From Bacteroidales bacterium (GTDB lineage Bacteria > Bacteroidota > Bacteroidia > Bacteroidales > 4484-276): 64,000 nucleotides of DNA. How positions within the stretch are numbered: the first letter of the stretch is position 1; the number at the start of each line of letters is the position of its first letter. A model generated the notes under the pieces. That model was not told the origin of the DNA. It did not search any database and saw only the letters and a list, made by a program, of their open reading frames with translations. Below are positions 53,432 to 61,435 of the stretch, piece by piece. The DNA lies in NCBI GenBank assembly GCA_014860585.1, contig JACZJL010000012.1:1-64000 (forward strand), read 5' to 3'. Position numbers and translations under genes: made by a program.

Positions 53432-54199
53432 ATGTTTAGCAACAGGTATATTTTTACATACGCTTCTGTGATGGTCATTGTGGTCGCTGCGGTTCTGTCC
53501 ATGGCATCACAACTACTTAAGCCCTACCAGGAGATGAACGTTAAAAAGGAGAAATTCCAGGGCATCCTCAGCGCTGCAGAGGTAAAAGTTTCACGTGCTG
53601 ATGCCAGCGATACTTATTCGCAGTTTATTGTTGAAGAACTGGCCATTGATTCCGAAGGAAATATTGTGAGCCGTTATGCTAAAGGCAAACAGGAACTGGG
53701 GGATATCCGGCCATTTGATATCGTCCTGAGGGATGAACTACGGGTAAAACAAGATGCAAAGAACGGTAAGACTTCGAGGTCACCACTTTGGCCACTGTAC
53801 ATCATGGAAAAGGACGGTCAACGTCAGTATATCATTCCATTACACGGTGTTGGTCTATGGGGGCCAATTTGGGGAAACATTGCTTTTAAAAGTGATTTCA
53901 ACACTGTTTCAGGAACATCTTTCGACCATAAGTCGGAGACTCCCGGACTGGGCGCCGAGATAAATACTGTTTTGTTTCAGGACGAGTTTAAGGACAGGCA
54001 AATTTTTGATCAGAATGGTCAGTTTGTCTCAATCAAGGTTGTAAAAGGTGGAGTAGCCAATAGTTCAGTACCTCCCATGCATGGCGTTGATGCCATCTCG
54101 GGAGGCACAATTACCAGCAATGGCGTTTCTGAAATGTTGGTAAACTGCCTCGAAAATTATGTTCCATACATTACGAAAAACATCAAGAGCCATGAGTAA
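53432..54199 (+). CDS. nqrC: Na+-NQR subunit C
   Basis: A 255-aa subunit with one N-terminal membrane helix (about 6-25) and a periplasmic FMN domain. The covalent FMN acceptor motif reads AISGGTITSNGVSEML with Thr226; the residue before the Thr is Gly, where the family normally has Ala (SGAT). VGLWGPIWGNIAFKSDF and SETPGLGAEI complete the FMN-binding domain. It overlaps nqrD by 8 bp. Confidence 0.95.
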   Translation: MFSNRYIFTYASVMVIVVAAVLSMASQLLKPYQEMNVKKEKFQGILSAAEVKVSRADASDTYSQFIVEELAIDSEGNIVSRYAKGKQELGDIRPFDIVLRDELRVKQDAKNGKTSRSPLWPLYIMEKDGQRQYIIPLHGVGLWGPIWGNIAFKSDFNTVSGTSFDHKSETPGLGAEINTVLFQDEFKDRQIFDQNGQFVSIKVVKGGVANSSVPPMHGVDAISGGTITSNGVSEMLVNCLENYVPYITKNIKSHE

Positions 54200-54836
54200 T
54201 ACAAAAGAAAATTTGTTTTCACCGAAAAATATCAAACTGCTCACTGCACCGCTTAGTCGCGAAAACCCTATTACAGTTCAGGTGTTGGGTATTTGTTCAG
54301 CACTTGCAGTTACCGTGAAACTTCAACCGGCATTTGTTATGGCTATTTCAGTCATGGCAGTAGTTGCAGTGGGCAATGTAGTGATTTCTCTTTTACGTAA
54401 AACGATTGCCCCCCGAATCAGGATTATCGTTCAACTGGTAGTGATTGCTGCTTTAGTGATCCTGGTTGACCAGGTGCTGAAAGCCTTTGTTTATGATATA
54501 AGCAAGCAACTTTCAGTTTTTGTAGGGTTGATCATCACCAACTGTATCATTATGGGAAGATTCGAAGCATTCGCCATGAGTAACAAAGCATGGCCGTCTT
54601 TTCTCGATGGAGTGGGAAATTCTGCCGGTTACGGGATAATATTGATCATAGTGGCCTTCTTCAGGGAGTTGTTGGGTTCAGGCACTGTCTGGGGTTATCA
54701 TGTTGTCCCACAATTTATGTACGATATCGGTTACAAAAACAATGGTTTAATGATTTTACCCCCGATGGCACTGATCGTTGTGGGAATTATTATCTGGGTA
54801 CAGAGAACAAAAGACAAAGTGCTGATTGAGAATTAA
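54192..54836 (+). CDS. nqrD: Na+-NQR subunit D
   Basis: A 214-aa, six-helix membrane subunit. ATG at 54192 (MSNTKENLFSPKNIKLLTAP) gives the normal N-terminus and overlaps the nqrC stop. Conserved parts are NPITVQVLGICSALAVT, the inner TNCIIMGRFEAFAMSNK with the membrane Cys near the Fe centre, and the FRELLGSGTVWGY loop. It pairs with the homologous NqrE in an inverted arrangement. Confidence 0.95.
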   Translation: MSNTKENLFSPKNIKLLTAPLSRENPITVQVLGICSALAVTVKLQPAFVMAISVMAVVAVGNVVISLLRKTIAPRIRIIVQLVVIAALVILVDQVLKAFVYDISKQLSVFVGLIITNCIIMGRFEAFAMSNKAWPSFLDGVGNSAGYGIILIIVAFFRELLGSGTVWGYHVVPQFMYDIGYKNNGLMILPPMALIVVGIIIWVQRTKDKVLIEN

Positions 54837-54866
54837 TTAATATCTGGTTGAAGATGTAAGAATTTT

Positions 54867-54911
54867 GATATCAGACATAAAACAAAAATCTGATTTCGGA
54901 CATCTGATATG
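54867..54911 (+). other. Possible hairpin in the nqrD-nqrE gap
   Basis: ATATCAGA (54868-54875) can pair with TCTGATAT (54903-54910) across a 27-nt loop, in the only long gap (139 bp) of the otherwise tight nqr operon. An alternative internal TCAGA/TCTGA pairing exists. It has no T run, so it is not a terminator; processing or attenuation is speculative. Confidence 0.3.
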
Positions 54912-54975
54912 AAGAAATAAATTTCAAATTTTAAAAAATTAAAGGGTAACAGATTAAAATATAAGTAAATACAAA

Positions 54976-55593
54976 ATGGAAAATCTGATAAGCATTTTCG
55001 TTCGGTCAATCTTTATTGACAACATGATTTTCGCGTACTTTCTGGGTATGTGTTCTTACCTGGCAGTATCCAAAACGGTAAAAACATCAGTGGGATTGGG
55101 GATAGCAGTAGTTTTTGTGCTTGGCATCACTGTTCCGGTGGATTACCTGCTCAACAAATACCTTCTGTCTGCCGGTTCATTATCCTGGATTTCACCTGCC
55201 CTTGCCGATGTTGACCTGAATTTTCTCAGTTTTATCATTTTTATCGCTGTAATCGCTTCGATGGTGCAGTTGGTGGAGATGATCATCGAAAAATTTGCTC
55301 CGGCACTTTACACTTCACTCGGGATTTTCCTTCCACTGATCGCAGTAAACTGCGCAATTCTGGGGGGGTCGCTCTTTATGCAGGAACGCGAGTATGCCAA
55401 CATAGCCGAAGCCACATCATTCGGGCTTGGCTCTGGTGTGGGCTGGTTCCTGGCCATTGTGGGAATAGCCGCTATCAGAGAAAAAATCCGCTACAGCCAG
55501 GTGCCTGCTCCACTCAGAGGGTTGGGCATTACCTTTATTATTACCGGACTAATGGGCATTGCATTTATGAGTTTCATGGGAATTAAGCTTTAA
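54976..55593 (+). CDS. nqrE: Na+-NQR subunit E
   Basis: A 205-aa, six-helix membrane subunit homologous to NqrD. Recognised by [20 protein letters not shown], with the Cys of the intramembrane iron centre, [18 protein letters not shown] carrying the second Cys, and [19 protein letters not shown]. It lies 139 bp after nqrD and 28 bp before nqrF. Confidence 0.96.
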   Translation: MENLISIFVRSIFIDNMIFAYFLGMCSYLAVSKTVKTSVGLGIAVVFVLGITVPVDYLLNKYLLSAGSLSWISPALADVDLNFLSFIIFIAVIASMVQLVEMIIEKFAPALYTSLGIFLPLIAVNCAILGGSLFMQEREYANIAEATSFGLGSGVGWFLAIVGIAAIREKIRYSQVPAPLRGLGITFIITGLMGIAFMSFMGIKL

Positions 55594-55621
55594 TTGTAAA
55601 CAATCAAAAATTTAAACAAAG

Positions 55622-56881
55622 ATGGTTTTAGCGACAAGCATCGGAGGAATAATAGGGATTAGCGTTATCATTTTCTTTACCATCATCATCCTGCTGGTAT
55701 CCTTGCTGCTGTATGCACGCAAAAAGCTGACCCCGCAAGGAAAAGTCAAGATTGTCATCAATGATGAAAAAGAGTTTATTGTTGATCCGGGAAGCACATT
55801 ACTTTCAACATTAGCTATGCAAAATATTTATCTTCCATCAGCATGCGGTGGCGGCGGCACATGCGCCATGTGTAAGTGCCAGGTGCTTGAAGGAGGAGGA
55901 TCAATTCTGCCAACTGAAGTAGGCTACTTCACCCGCAAAGAGCAGATGAATCACTGGCGACTGGGCTGCCAGGTAAAGGTGCGGGAAGACTTGAAAATTC
56001 ATGTTGAACCGGAGATTTTCGGGATTAAAAAATGGGAATGCGAAGTGGTTTCCAATCATAATGTTGCGACTTTTATCAAGGAGTTTGTTGTGAAACTGCC
56101 CGAAGGTGAAAATGTGGACTTCAGATCAGGTGGATACATACAGATTGACGTACCACCAGTAGAGGTTGACTTTGGTAAAGATATATTTGTTGAAGAAGAA
56201 TACCGCGATGAGTGGAATAAATTCAATATGTGGGAGCTGAAAATGAAAAACTCCGAGCCCATCTTCCGCGCTTATTCGATGGCCAACCACCCGGCTGAAG
56301 GTAATATTATCATGCTGAATATCCGCATTGCCACCCCTCCATGGGACAGGAAAGCCAACGCCTTTATGAAGGTGAATCCGGGAATTTGTTCATCCTATAT
56401 ATTCTCCCGCAAGCCTGGAGATAAAGTCACCATTTCAGGACCTTACGGCGAATTTTTCATCAAACCAACTGACAGAGAAATGATGTTTATTGGCGGTGGC
56501 GCAGGTATGGCTCCAATGCGTTCGCACATCTTTCATCTCTTTCAAACGGAAAAAACAAAGCGTAAAGCCACATTTTGGTATGGTGGTCGCTCGATGAGGG
56601 AATTATTCTACATGGAAGACTTTGAAAAGATTCAAAAAGAAAACCCAAACTTCAAATTTCATATTGCCCTTTCCGAACCAAAAGCAGAGGACAACTGGAC
56701 TGGTTACACCGGTTTTATCCACCAGGTTATTCTTGATAACTATCTTAAAACTCATCCTGAACCTGAGGAAATTGAATACTATATCTGCGGACCACCCATG
56801 ATGAATTCAGCCATTTTCAAAATGCTTGACGATTATGGTGTGCCAAAAGAGAATATCGCATTCGACGACTTTGGAGGGTAA
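55622..56881 (+). CDS. nqrF: Na+-NQR subunit F (NADH-oxidising)
   Basis: A 419-aa subunit that takes hydride from NADH and passes electrons through FAD and a [2Fe-2S] cluster. It has an N-terminal membrane helix (about 5-25), a ferredoxin domain with [12 protein letters not shown] and a later Cys in RLGCQVKV, an FAD domain with [10 protein letters not shown], and an NADH domain with [17 protein letters not shown] and [19 protein letters not shown]. The C-terminus FDDFGG is standard. Last gene of the operon, followed by a strong terminator. Confidence 0.97.
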   Translation: MVLATSIGGIIGISVIIFFTIIILLVSLLLYARKKLTPQGKVKIVINDEKEFIVDPGSTLLSTLAMQNIYLPSACGGGGTCAMCKCQVLEGGGSILPTEVGYFTRKEQMNHWRLGCQVKVREDLKIHVEPEIFGIKKWECEVVSNHNVATFIKEFVVKLPEGENVDFRSGGYIQIDVPPVEVDFGKDIFVEEEYRDEWNKFNMWELKMKNSEPIFRAYSMANHPAEGNIIMLNIRIATPPWDRKANAFMKVNPGICSSYIFSRKPGDKVTISGPYGEFFIKPTDREMMFIGGGAGMAPMRSHIFHLFQTEKTKRKATFWYGGRSMRELFYMEDFEKIQKENPNFKFHIALSEPKAEDNWTGYTGFIHQVILDNYLKTHPEPEEIEYYICGPPMMNSAIFKMLDDYGVPKENIAFDDFGG

Positions 56882-56898
56882 TCTTTAACTTACTCCGT

Positions 56899-56949
56899 AA
56901 AAAACGCCATCAACATGAAACTGAATGAAATATGTTGATGGCGTTTTGC
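56899..56949 (+). terminator. Terminator of the nqr operon
   Basis: AAAACGCCATCAACAT (56901-56916) pairs perfectly with ATGTTGATGGCGTTTT (56932-56947): a 16-bp stem with A and T tracts, usable in both directions. Confidence 0.85.
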
Positions 56950-57067
56950 TGTTGTAAGACTCATTATTCAAAGAATTAATCTGAATAGAATTCGCATTCA
57001 TTTTATAAATCATTGGACAGCATGAGGGAATAACAGATGACTAATCTTGATTTAAGAAATACTTTAT

Positions 57068-57110
57068 AAAATAAAACAGGCTGATGTAAATAATTCACAG
57101 CAGCCTGTTC
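57068..57110 (-). terminator. Terminator after the candidate selenoprotein gene
   Basis: On the minus strand AACAGGCTG (57109-57101) pairs with CAGCCTGTT (57083-57075), followed by TTAT. It lies 24 bp past the gene's stop. Confidence 0.6.
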
Positions 57111-57132
57111 TTAAATTAAGAAGATGTTGTAC

Positions 57133-58431
57133 TTAATTTCTTAGCGTGAGTTTACGTGTTAAGCTGGTTGTACCGTCAGTTAATGTAACAGTATAAAGGC
57201 CTGATTCCAAATCCTTGAGATGAATCATTGTTGATTCGGAAATTTTTTGCTCAAGAACCATTGCACCCAGAATATTGGTTAATCTTAATGTATAATCTCC
57301 TCTTTGCGTGACTTCTACAAAAAGTTCCCCTTTAGATGGATTGGGATAAATCCGGAAGAATTCAACTGCTGGTACTGACACCCCTGTACATATCGAAACT
57401 ACAATTGTTTCTTCGGCGAAATCACTACAATCTGTTGCAGGATCTACAAAAGTATAGGTAATGATATGTGATCCGAGACCTGCAATCGCCGGGTAGAAAA
57501 TGCCATTTTCTACGCCAGTGCCTGAATAAATACCACCTTCGGGCATACCGCCCTCGAGCAGGAATGGATCCCAGTACTCGCATACTTCATCCCATGGCAT
57601 CAATGTAACCTCGGGTGAAATGTTGACTGTGATGGCATCCGGGCTTTGGGTGCTGCTGTTGTTGCTTCCGCTGGTAACAGTAAGTGATACGTCAAAAAAA
57701 CCAGGGGTTTCGTAAGTAACCAGAGGATGTTGCAGTGAAGATGTTGATGGAGTTCCCCCTTCAAAAGTCCATGACCATGAGGTTGGATTTCCGGTTGACT
57801 CGTCAGTAAACTGCACCTGTCCACCTTGACAAATTTCAGATTGATCCGCACTAAACCCAGCGACCATCGCCGGAGCGCAAAGTGCAAAATAAGGATCAAA
57901 ACAGGTTACAGTTGGCGGCCAGCATACATCAAAATAAAATGAACGGTCAGGGCAAACTACCACCCAGGTAGGGTATCCATAGAAAGGCTGTCCGGCGATA
58001 GCGATGTTGATAGCGGCAGGTCCGCCACCCTGAGTACCGGCACAGGGATGAGTAGTCCCGTGTTGTGCTTTGAAAGCATTAATCTGAGCGTTGTTGTCGT
58101 AAGGTGAAAGGCCCCAGAAGTCAATCCCTTGCTGTCCGTGACCATGATTAACGTATACTTCTTCAATTAATGGAGCATACGCTATACAACTGCTTCATGT
58201 AGTGAAGAAAAGGTCGAGCATGATGGTCATGCCCTGATCAAGGGTTTCGTAAAGATTACGGGTTACCCCGTCGGAGTCGGTAATGGTAAAATCGCCCATC
58301 TGGTTGGAGCCTTTCACCATGTTGGCAGTGATCGGATGATGTGGAGCACACCTTCCGTCGTCAGTCATTTCCTGGGAATGCACTGCTGAAGAAAAGACCA
58401 CAATAAAAAAAAGTAATAGCAGCTTTTTCAT
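57133..58431 (-). CDS. Candidate selenoprotein: thioredoxin-like domain (U-S-S-C), PKD domain and T9SS sorting domain; otherwise a pseudogene
   Basis: A single frame of 433 codons interrupted only by TGA at 58197-58195 (codon 79). Before it: signal peptide (MKKLLLLFFIVVFSSAVHSQ) and a thioredoxin-type opening ending in the strand TIMLDLFFTT. After it: SSCIAYAPLIEEVYVNHG, PTWVVVCPD, a PKD domain (VQFTDESTGNPTSWSWTFEG) and a T9SS tail (FRIYPNPSKGELFVEV). The TGA takes the place of the first Cys of the redox CxxC motif, giving U-S-S-C if read as selenocysteine. An 11-bp hairpin starts 10 nt downstream. The rest of the frame shows no decay. The alternative is a one-base Cys-to-stop mutation; TGA is a normal stop elsewhere here. 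Confidence 0.72.
58149..58184 (-). promoter_or_regulatory. SECIS-like hairpin downstream of the in-frame TGA
   Basis: On the minus strand TAGCGTATGCT (58184-58174) pairs along all 11 bases with AGTATACGTTA (58159-58149), including two G-U pairs, around a 14-nt loop. It begins 10 nt after the TGA, so the apical loop starts 22 nt after it, in the range of bacterial SECIS elements. The loop begins CC and lacks the G expected at its start in E. coli-type elements, so the match is partial. Confidence 0.45.
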
Positions 58432-58491
58432 AAAATAATTAGTGTTAGTTAGACATTAAAAACCTCGTAAAAATAAAAATATTTAAATAGA

Positions 58492-58499
58492 TACTTTTG
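58492..58499 (+). promoter_or_regulatory. Predicted -7 box of the esterase gene
   Basis: TACTTTTG matches TAnnTTTG, 35 bp before the ATG at 58535. Confidence 0.4.
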
Positions 58500-58534
58500 T
58501 CAAAGTTTAAAATGCTGAAAAAATTACACTTAGT

Positions 58535-59434
58535 ATGATGAATAATTCGTTTTTAATTGTTCTAATGTTGATTATTTCAAATTTTCAATCGATGGCTCAG
58601 AAAAAAGATACGATCGTTAGAATTGATTCCTTTAAATCACAGTATGTTACAGCCCGTACTGTTGATATCTGGCTGCCCCCTGGTTATCAAACTGAACCTA
58701 AAAAAAGATTCCCGGTGCTTTACATGCACGACGGTCAAAACCTGTTTGACTCAAAAATTGCATACGGCGGGCAAGCCTGGGGCGTTGACAGCACAATAAA
58801 ACGGGTGGCAAAGCAGGGATTATTTACTGAAATCATAGTTGTTGGTATCTGGAATACGTTTTATCGTTTTACAGAGTATATGCCTGAAAAACCATTCCTC
58901 AGGCTTAGTGATGAGATGCAGGAACTTCTAACAGAGGAATATGAAGGAGAACCTAAGGGTGATGAATACCTGAAATTCCTGGTTGAGGAATTAAAGCCTG
59001 TGATTGATCAAAATTTCAGAACTCTTCATGACACTGATCATACAATGATCATGGGGTCCAGCATGGGCGGACTGATTTCTGCCTATGCTTATTGTGAGTA
59101 TCCGGAAGTATTTGGCAGGGCCGGATGCCTTTCGACGCACTGGATCGGAAGTCTTGAAGGCGATTTTGAAGAGTTTTCGAATGCCATGGCAGCTTATTTT
59201 GCCGACAATTTACCAGCTCCCGGCAATCACAAAATCTATTTTGATTTTGGTACGCTTAACCTCGATGCCTATTATGAGCATCATCAGCTAAAAATTGATT
59301 CAGTGATGAAACAGTGTGGCTATACACATAATATAGACTGGCTTACAAAAAAATTCCCCGGTCACGACCACAATGAAAAATCCTGGAGATCGAGGTTAAA
59401 TATCCCTCTGAAATTCCTGGCCGGAACCGAGTAA
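58535..59434 (+). CDS. Exported alpha/beta hydrolase, esterase D family
   Basis: A 299-aa exported hydrolase with signal peptide (NNSFLIVLMLIISNFQSMAQ). The fold signature is FPVLYMHDGQNLFDS, the nucleophile elbow is MIMGSSMGGLISAYAY with Ser, and the C-terminal FPGHDHNEKSWRSRL supplies the catalytic His. An acid (Asp in FDFGTLNLDAYY) is plausible. The family includes ferric-enterobactin and feruloyl esterases; the substrate is not clear. ATGATG allows either Met as start. Divergent from the candidate selenoprotein gene. Confidence 0.83.
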   Translation: MMNNSFLIVLMLIISNFQSMAQKKDTIVRIDSFKSQYVTARTVDIWLPPGYQTEPKKRFPVLYMHDGQNLFDSKIAYGGQAWGVDSTIKRVAKQGLFTEIIVVGIWNTFYRFTEYMPEKPFLRLSDEMQELLTEEYEGEPKGDEYLKFLVEELKPVIDQNFRTLHDTDHTMIMGSSMGGLISAYAYCEYPEVFGRAGCLSTHWIGSLEGDFEEFSNAMAAYFADNLPAPGNHKIYFDFGTLNLDAYYEHHQLKIDSVMKQCGYTHNIDWLTKKFPGHDHNEKSWRSRLNIPLKFLAGTE

Positions 59435-59614
59435 TTTTCGTCGGAGATTAAGAAGAATTTAAATCGGAACCTTTAGCTCTTAGATAGCCGAAGCACATTT
59501 AACCCATTTTGCGTTAAAAAAGCACCAGACATCCTTTTAATGCTGATTGGAGCATGTATTTGTCTTTTATCCTTTCGTCTGTTCCCTCTTAATTAATCTT
59601 AAAACTCAATGAAG

Positions 59615-59647
59615 TTTGGATTTACGTTGGCATAATAGCTATATTTG
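59615..59647 (+). promoter_or_regulatory. Promoter of the aromatic amino acid hydroxylase gene
   Basis: TTTG (59615-59618), 21 bp, then TATATTTG (59640-59647): a full Bacteroidota-type promoter, 43 bp before the start codon. Confidence 0.6.
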
Positions 59648-59690
59648 AGCCCAATTTTAATTTCTTTAAATTGAAGGGAAAGGACAAACT

Positions 59691-61421
59691 ATGGAAATGA
59701 ACGAAGTCGTGGCCAGGTTGCCAAAACACCTGATGAGTCTGATCATTGACCAACCTTATAATGACTATACCTGGCAGGATCATGCCGTGTGGCGCTATGT
59801 GATGCGTCAAAATGTGGAATATTTGAGCAAGGTTGCACATGGTTCCTATATTGATGGCTTAAAACGTACTGGAATCAGTCTTGATCTGATACCTCACATG
59901 TATGGAATGAACAGGATACTGAAGGAAATCGGTTGGGCAGCAGTGGCAGTTGACGGCTTTATTCCTCCTTCAGCTTTTATGGAATTTCAGGCTTACAATG
60001 TCCTGGTCATAGCTGCCGATATTCGGCCCGTTAGCCATATCGAATACACACCTGCGCCCGATATTATTCACGAGGCCGCCGGACATGCCCCCATCATTGC
60101 CGATCCAACCTACTCTGCCTACCTGCGGAAGTTTGGCGAAATCGGAGCGAAAGCTTTTTCGTCAGCTAAAGATTATCAGCAATACGAAGCCATCAGGCAT
60201 TTATCTATACTTAAGGCTGATCCTTATACGCCAAAATCTGTGATTGAGAAAGCGGAAACTTTTCTTCATGAAATTGAGAAAAACCTTGGCCATCCTTCTG
60301 AAATGGCACTCCTTCGGAATTTACATTGGTGGACGGTTGAGTATGGCTTGATTGGCGATCTGAGAAAACCAAAAATTTATGGAGCTGGATTACTTTCCTC
60401 AATCGGTGAAAGTTATAGTTGCCTGAAAGATGATGTGCTCAAGTTGCCTTACTCGATCGAGGCTGTGAATTATAGTTTCGATATTACCAAACCTCAGCCA
60501 CAACTATTTGTAACACCAAACTTCGACCATCTTACAGAGGTACTTAACCAGTTTTCAGGTTTTATGGCATTCCGCAGGGGAGGACTTTATGGGTTAAATC
60601 AGGCAATTAATTCCGAAAATATTGCAACCTGCGAGTACAGTTCCGGGCTTCAGGTATCAGGGATATTCAGCGAAGTGATTGCTGAAGGAGTTCAGCCGGT
60701 CTATCTGAAAACAAACACGCCAACGCAGTTGAGTTACAAGAATCATCAACTTGCAGGACATGATAAAGGGTATCACGCGCATGGGTTTGGTTCACCCGTG
60801 GGAAAATTTAGGGACACAGAAATTCCACCGGAGTTCCTCTCGTACAATGAATTGGTGGCCATGGGCATCGAAACCGGAAAACCGGTTCAAATTGAATTTG
60901 CTTCAGGTGTGAAAGTTACCGGCCAGCTTGAGAATATTTTGATCAAAGAAAATTCTAACCTGATTTTTTCATTCACCGACTGCATGGTGGTTTACAGAGA
61001 TCAGGTTTTATTCAAACCGGAATGGGGTAAGTTTGATATGGCTGTTGGAAGTTCAATCAGTTCTGCCTATTCCGGCCCTGCCGATCCTGATATGTTTGGT
61101 TATGCATACCCGGTTCCACATGAAAAGACCCATAAAATCAAGCATTCGGCCGAAGCGTTGAAATTACATCAGTTCTATGGCGACCTGAGAAAGTTAAGGG
61201 AAAGTGGATCAACTGATCCCGATCTTACCGGCATCTGGAAGTCGGTAAGTCAAAATTATCCTGATGAATGGCTTCTTCCAATGGAAATTCTCGAGTTGGC
61301 AACCAAATTTGCTTTTAATGAACTTTCAGAAGAAATTCACTCCTATTTAATCAGAAAGCAGCATGAAAATAGCAGCCTGGTTAATTTGATCAGCAATGGA
61401 CTAAGTCTGATAGGAAATTAA
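59691..61421 (+). CDS. Aromatic amino acid hydroxylase (phenylalanine 4-monooxygenase type)
   Basis: A 576-aa pterin- and O2-dependent iron enzyme, most likely converting phenylalanine to tyrosine. The facial triad is complete: H127 and H132 in HEAAGHAP and E217 in WWTVEYGLIGD. MEFQAYNVLVIAADIRPVSH and IGAKAFSSAKDYQQYEAIRH surround it. The catalytic part ends near residue 290. The remaining roughly 280 residues, with SGVKVTGQLENILIKENS and a closing helical part, form an extension seen in Bacteroidota members, of unknown role. No N-terminal ACT domain is present. It follows a strong promoter and stands alone. Confidence 0.9.
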   Translation: MEMNEVVARLPKHLMSLIIDQPYNDYTWQDHAVWRYVMRQNVEYLSKVAHGSYIDGLKRTGISLDLIPHMYGMNRILKEIGWAAVAVDGFIPPSAFMEFQAYNVLVIAADIRPVSHIEYTPAPDIIHEAAGHAPIIADPTYSAYLRKFGEIGAKAFSSAKDYQQYEAIRHLSILKADPYTPKSVIEKAETFLHEIEKNLGHPSEMALLRNLHWWTVEYGLIGDLRKPKIYGAGLLSSIGESYSCLKDDVLKLPYSIEAVNYSFDITKPQPQLFVTPNFDHLTEVLNQFSGFMAFRRGGLYGLNQAINSENIATCEYSSGLQVSGIFSEVIAEGVQPVYLKTNTPTQLSYKNHQLAGHDKGYHAHGFGSPVGKFRDTEIPPEFLSYNELVAMGIETGKPVQIEFASGVKVTGQLENILIKENSNLIFSFTDCMVVYRDQVLFKPEWGKFDMAVGSSISSAYSGPADPDMFGYAYPVPHEKTHKIKHSAEALKLHQFYGDLRKLRESGSTDPDLTGIWKSVSQNYPDEWLLPMEILELATKFAFNELSEEIHSYLIRKQHENSSLVNLISNGLSLIGN

Positions 61422-61435
61422 GGGATATCAAATGA

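Noticed and set aside
57133-57963. A stand-alone PKD/T9SS protein starting with GTG at 57963
   Set aside because: It would lack a signal peptide, and the frame continues upstream through coherent thioredoxin-like sequence to the TGA.
57957-58166. A separate small gene in the middle of the candidate selenoprotein region
   Set aside because: It is in a different frame from the 433-codon frame; the translated thioredoxin-like, PKD and sorting segments all lie in that longer frame.
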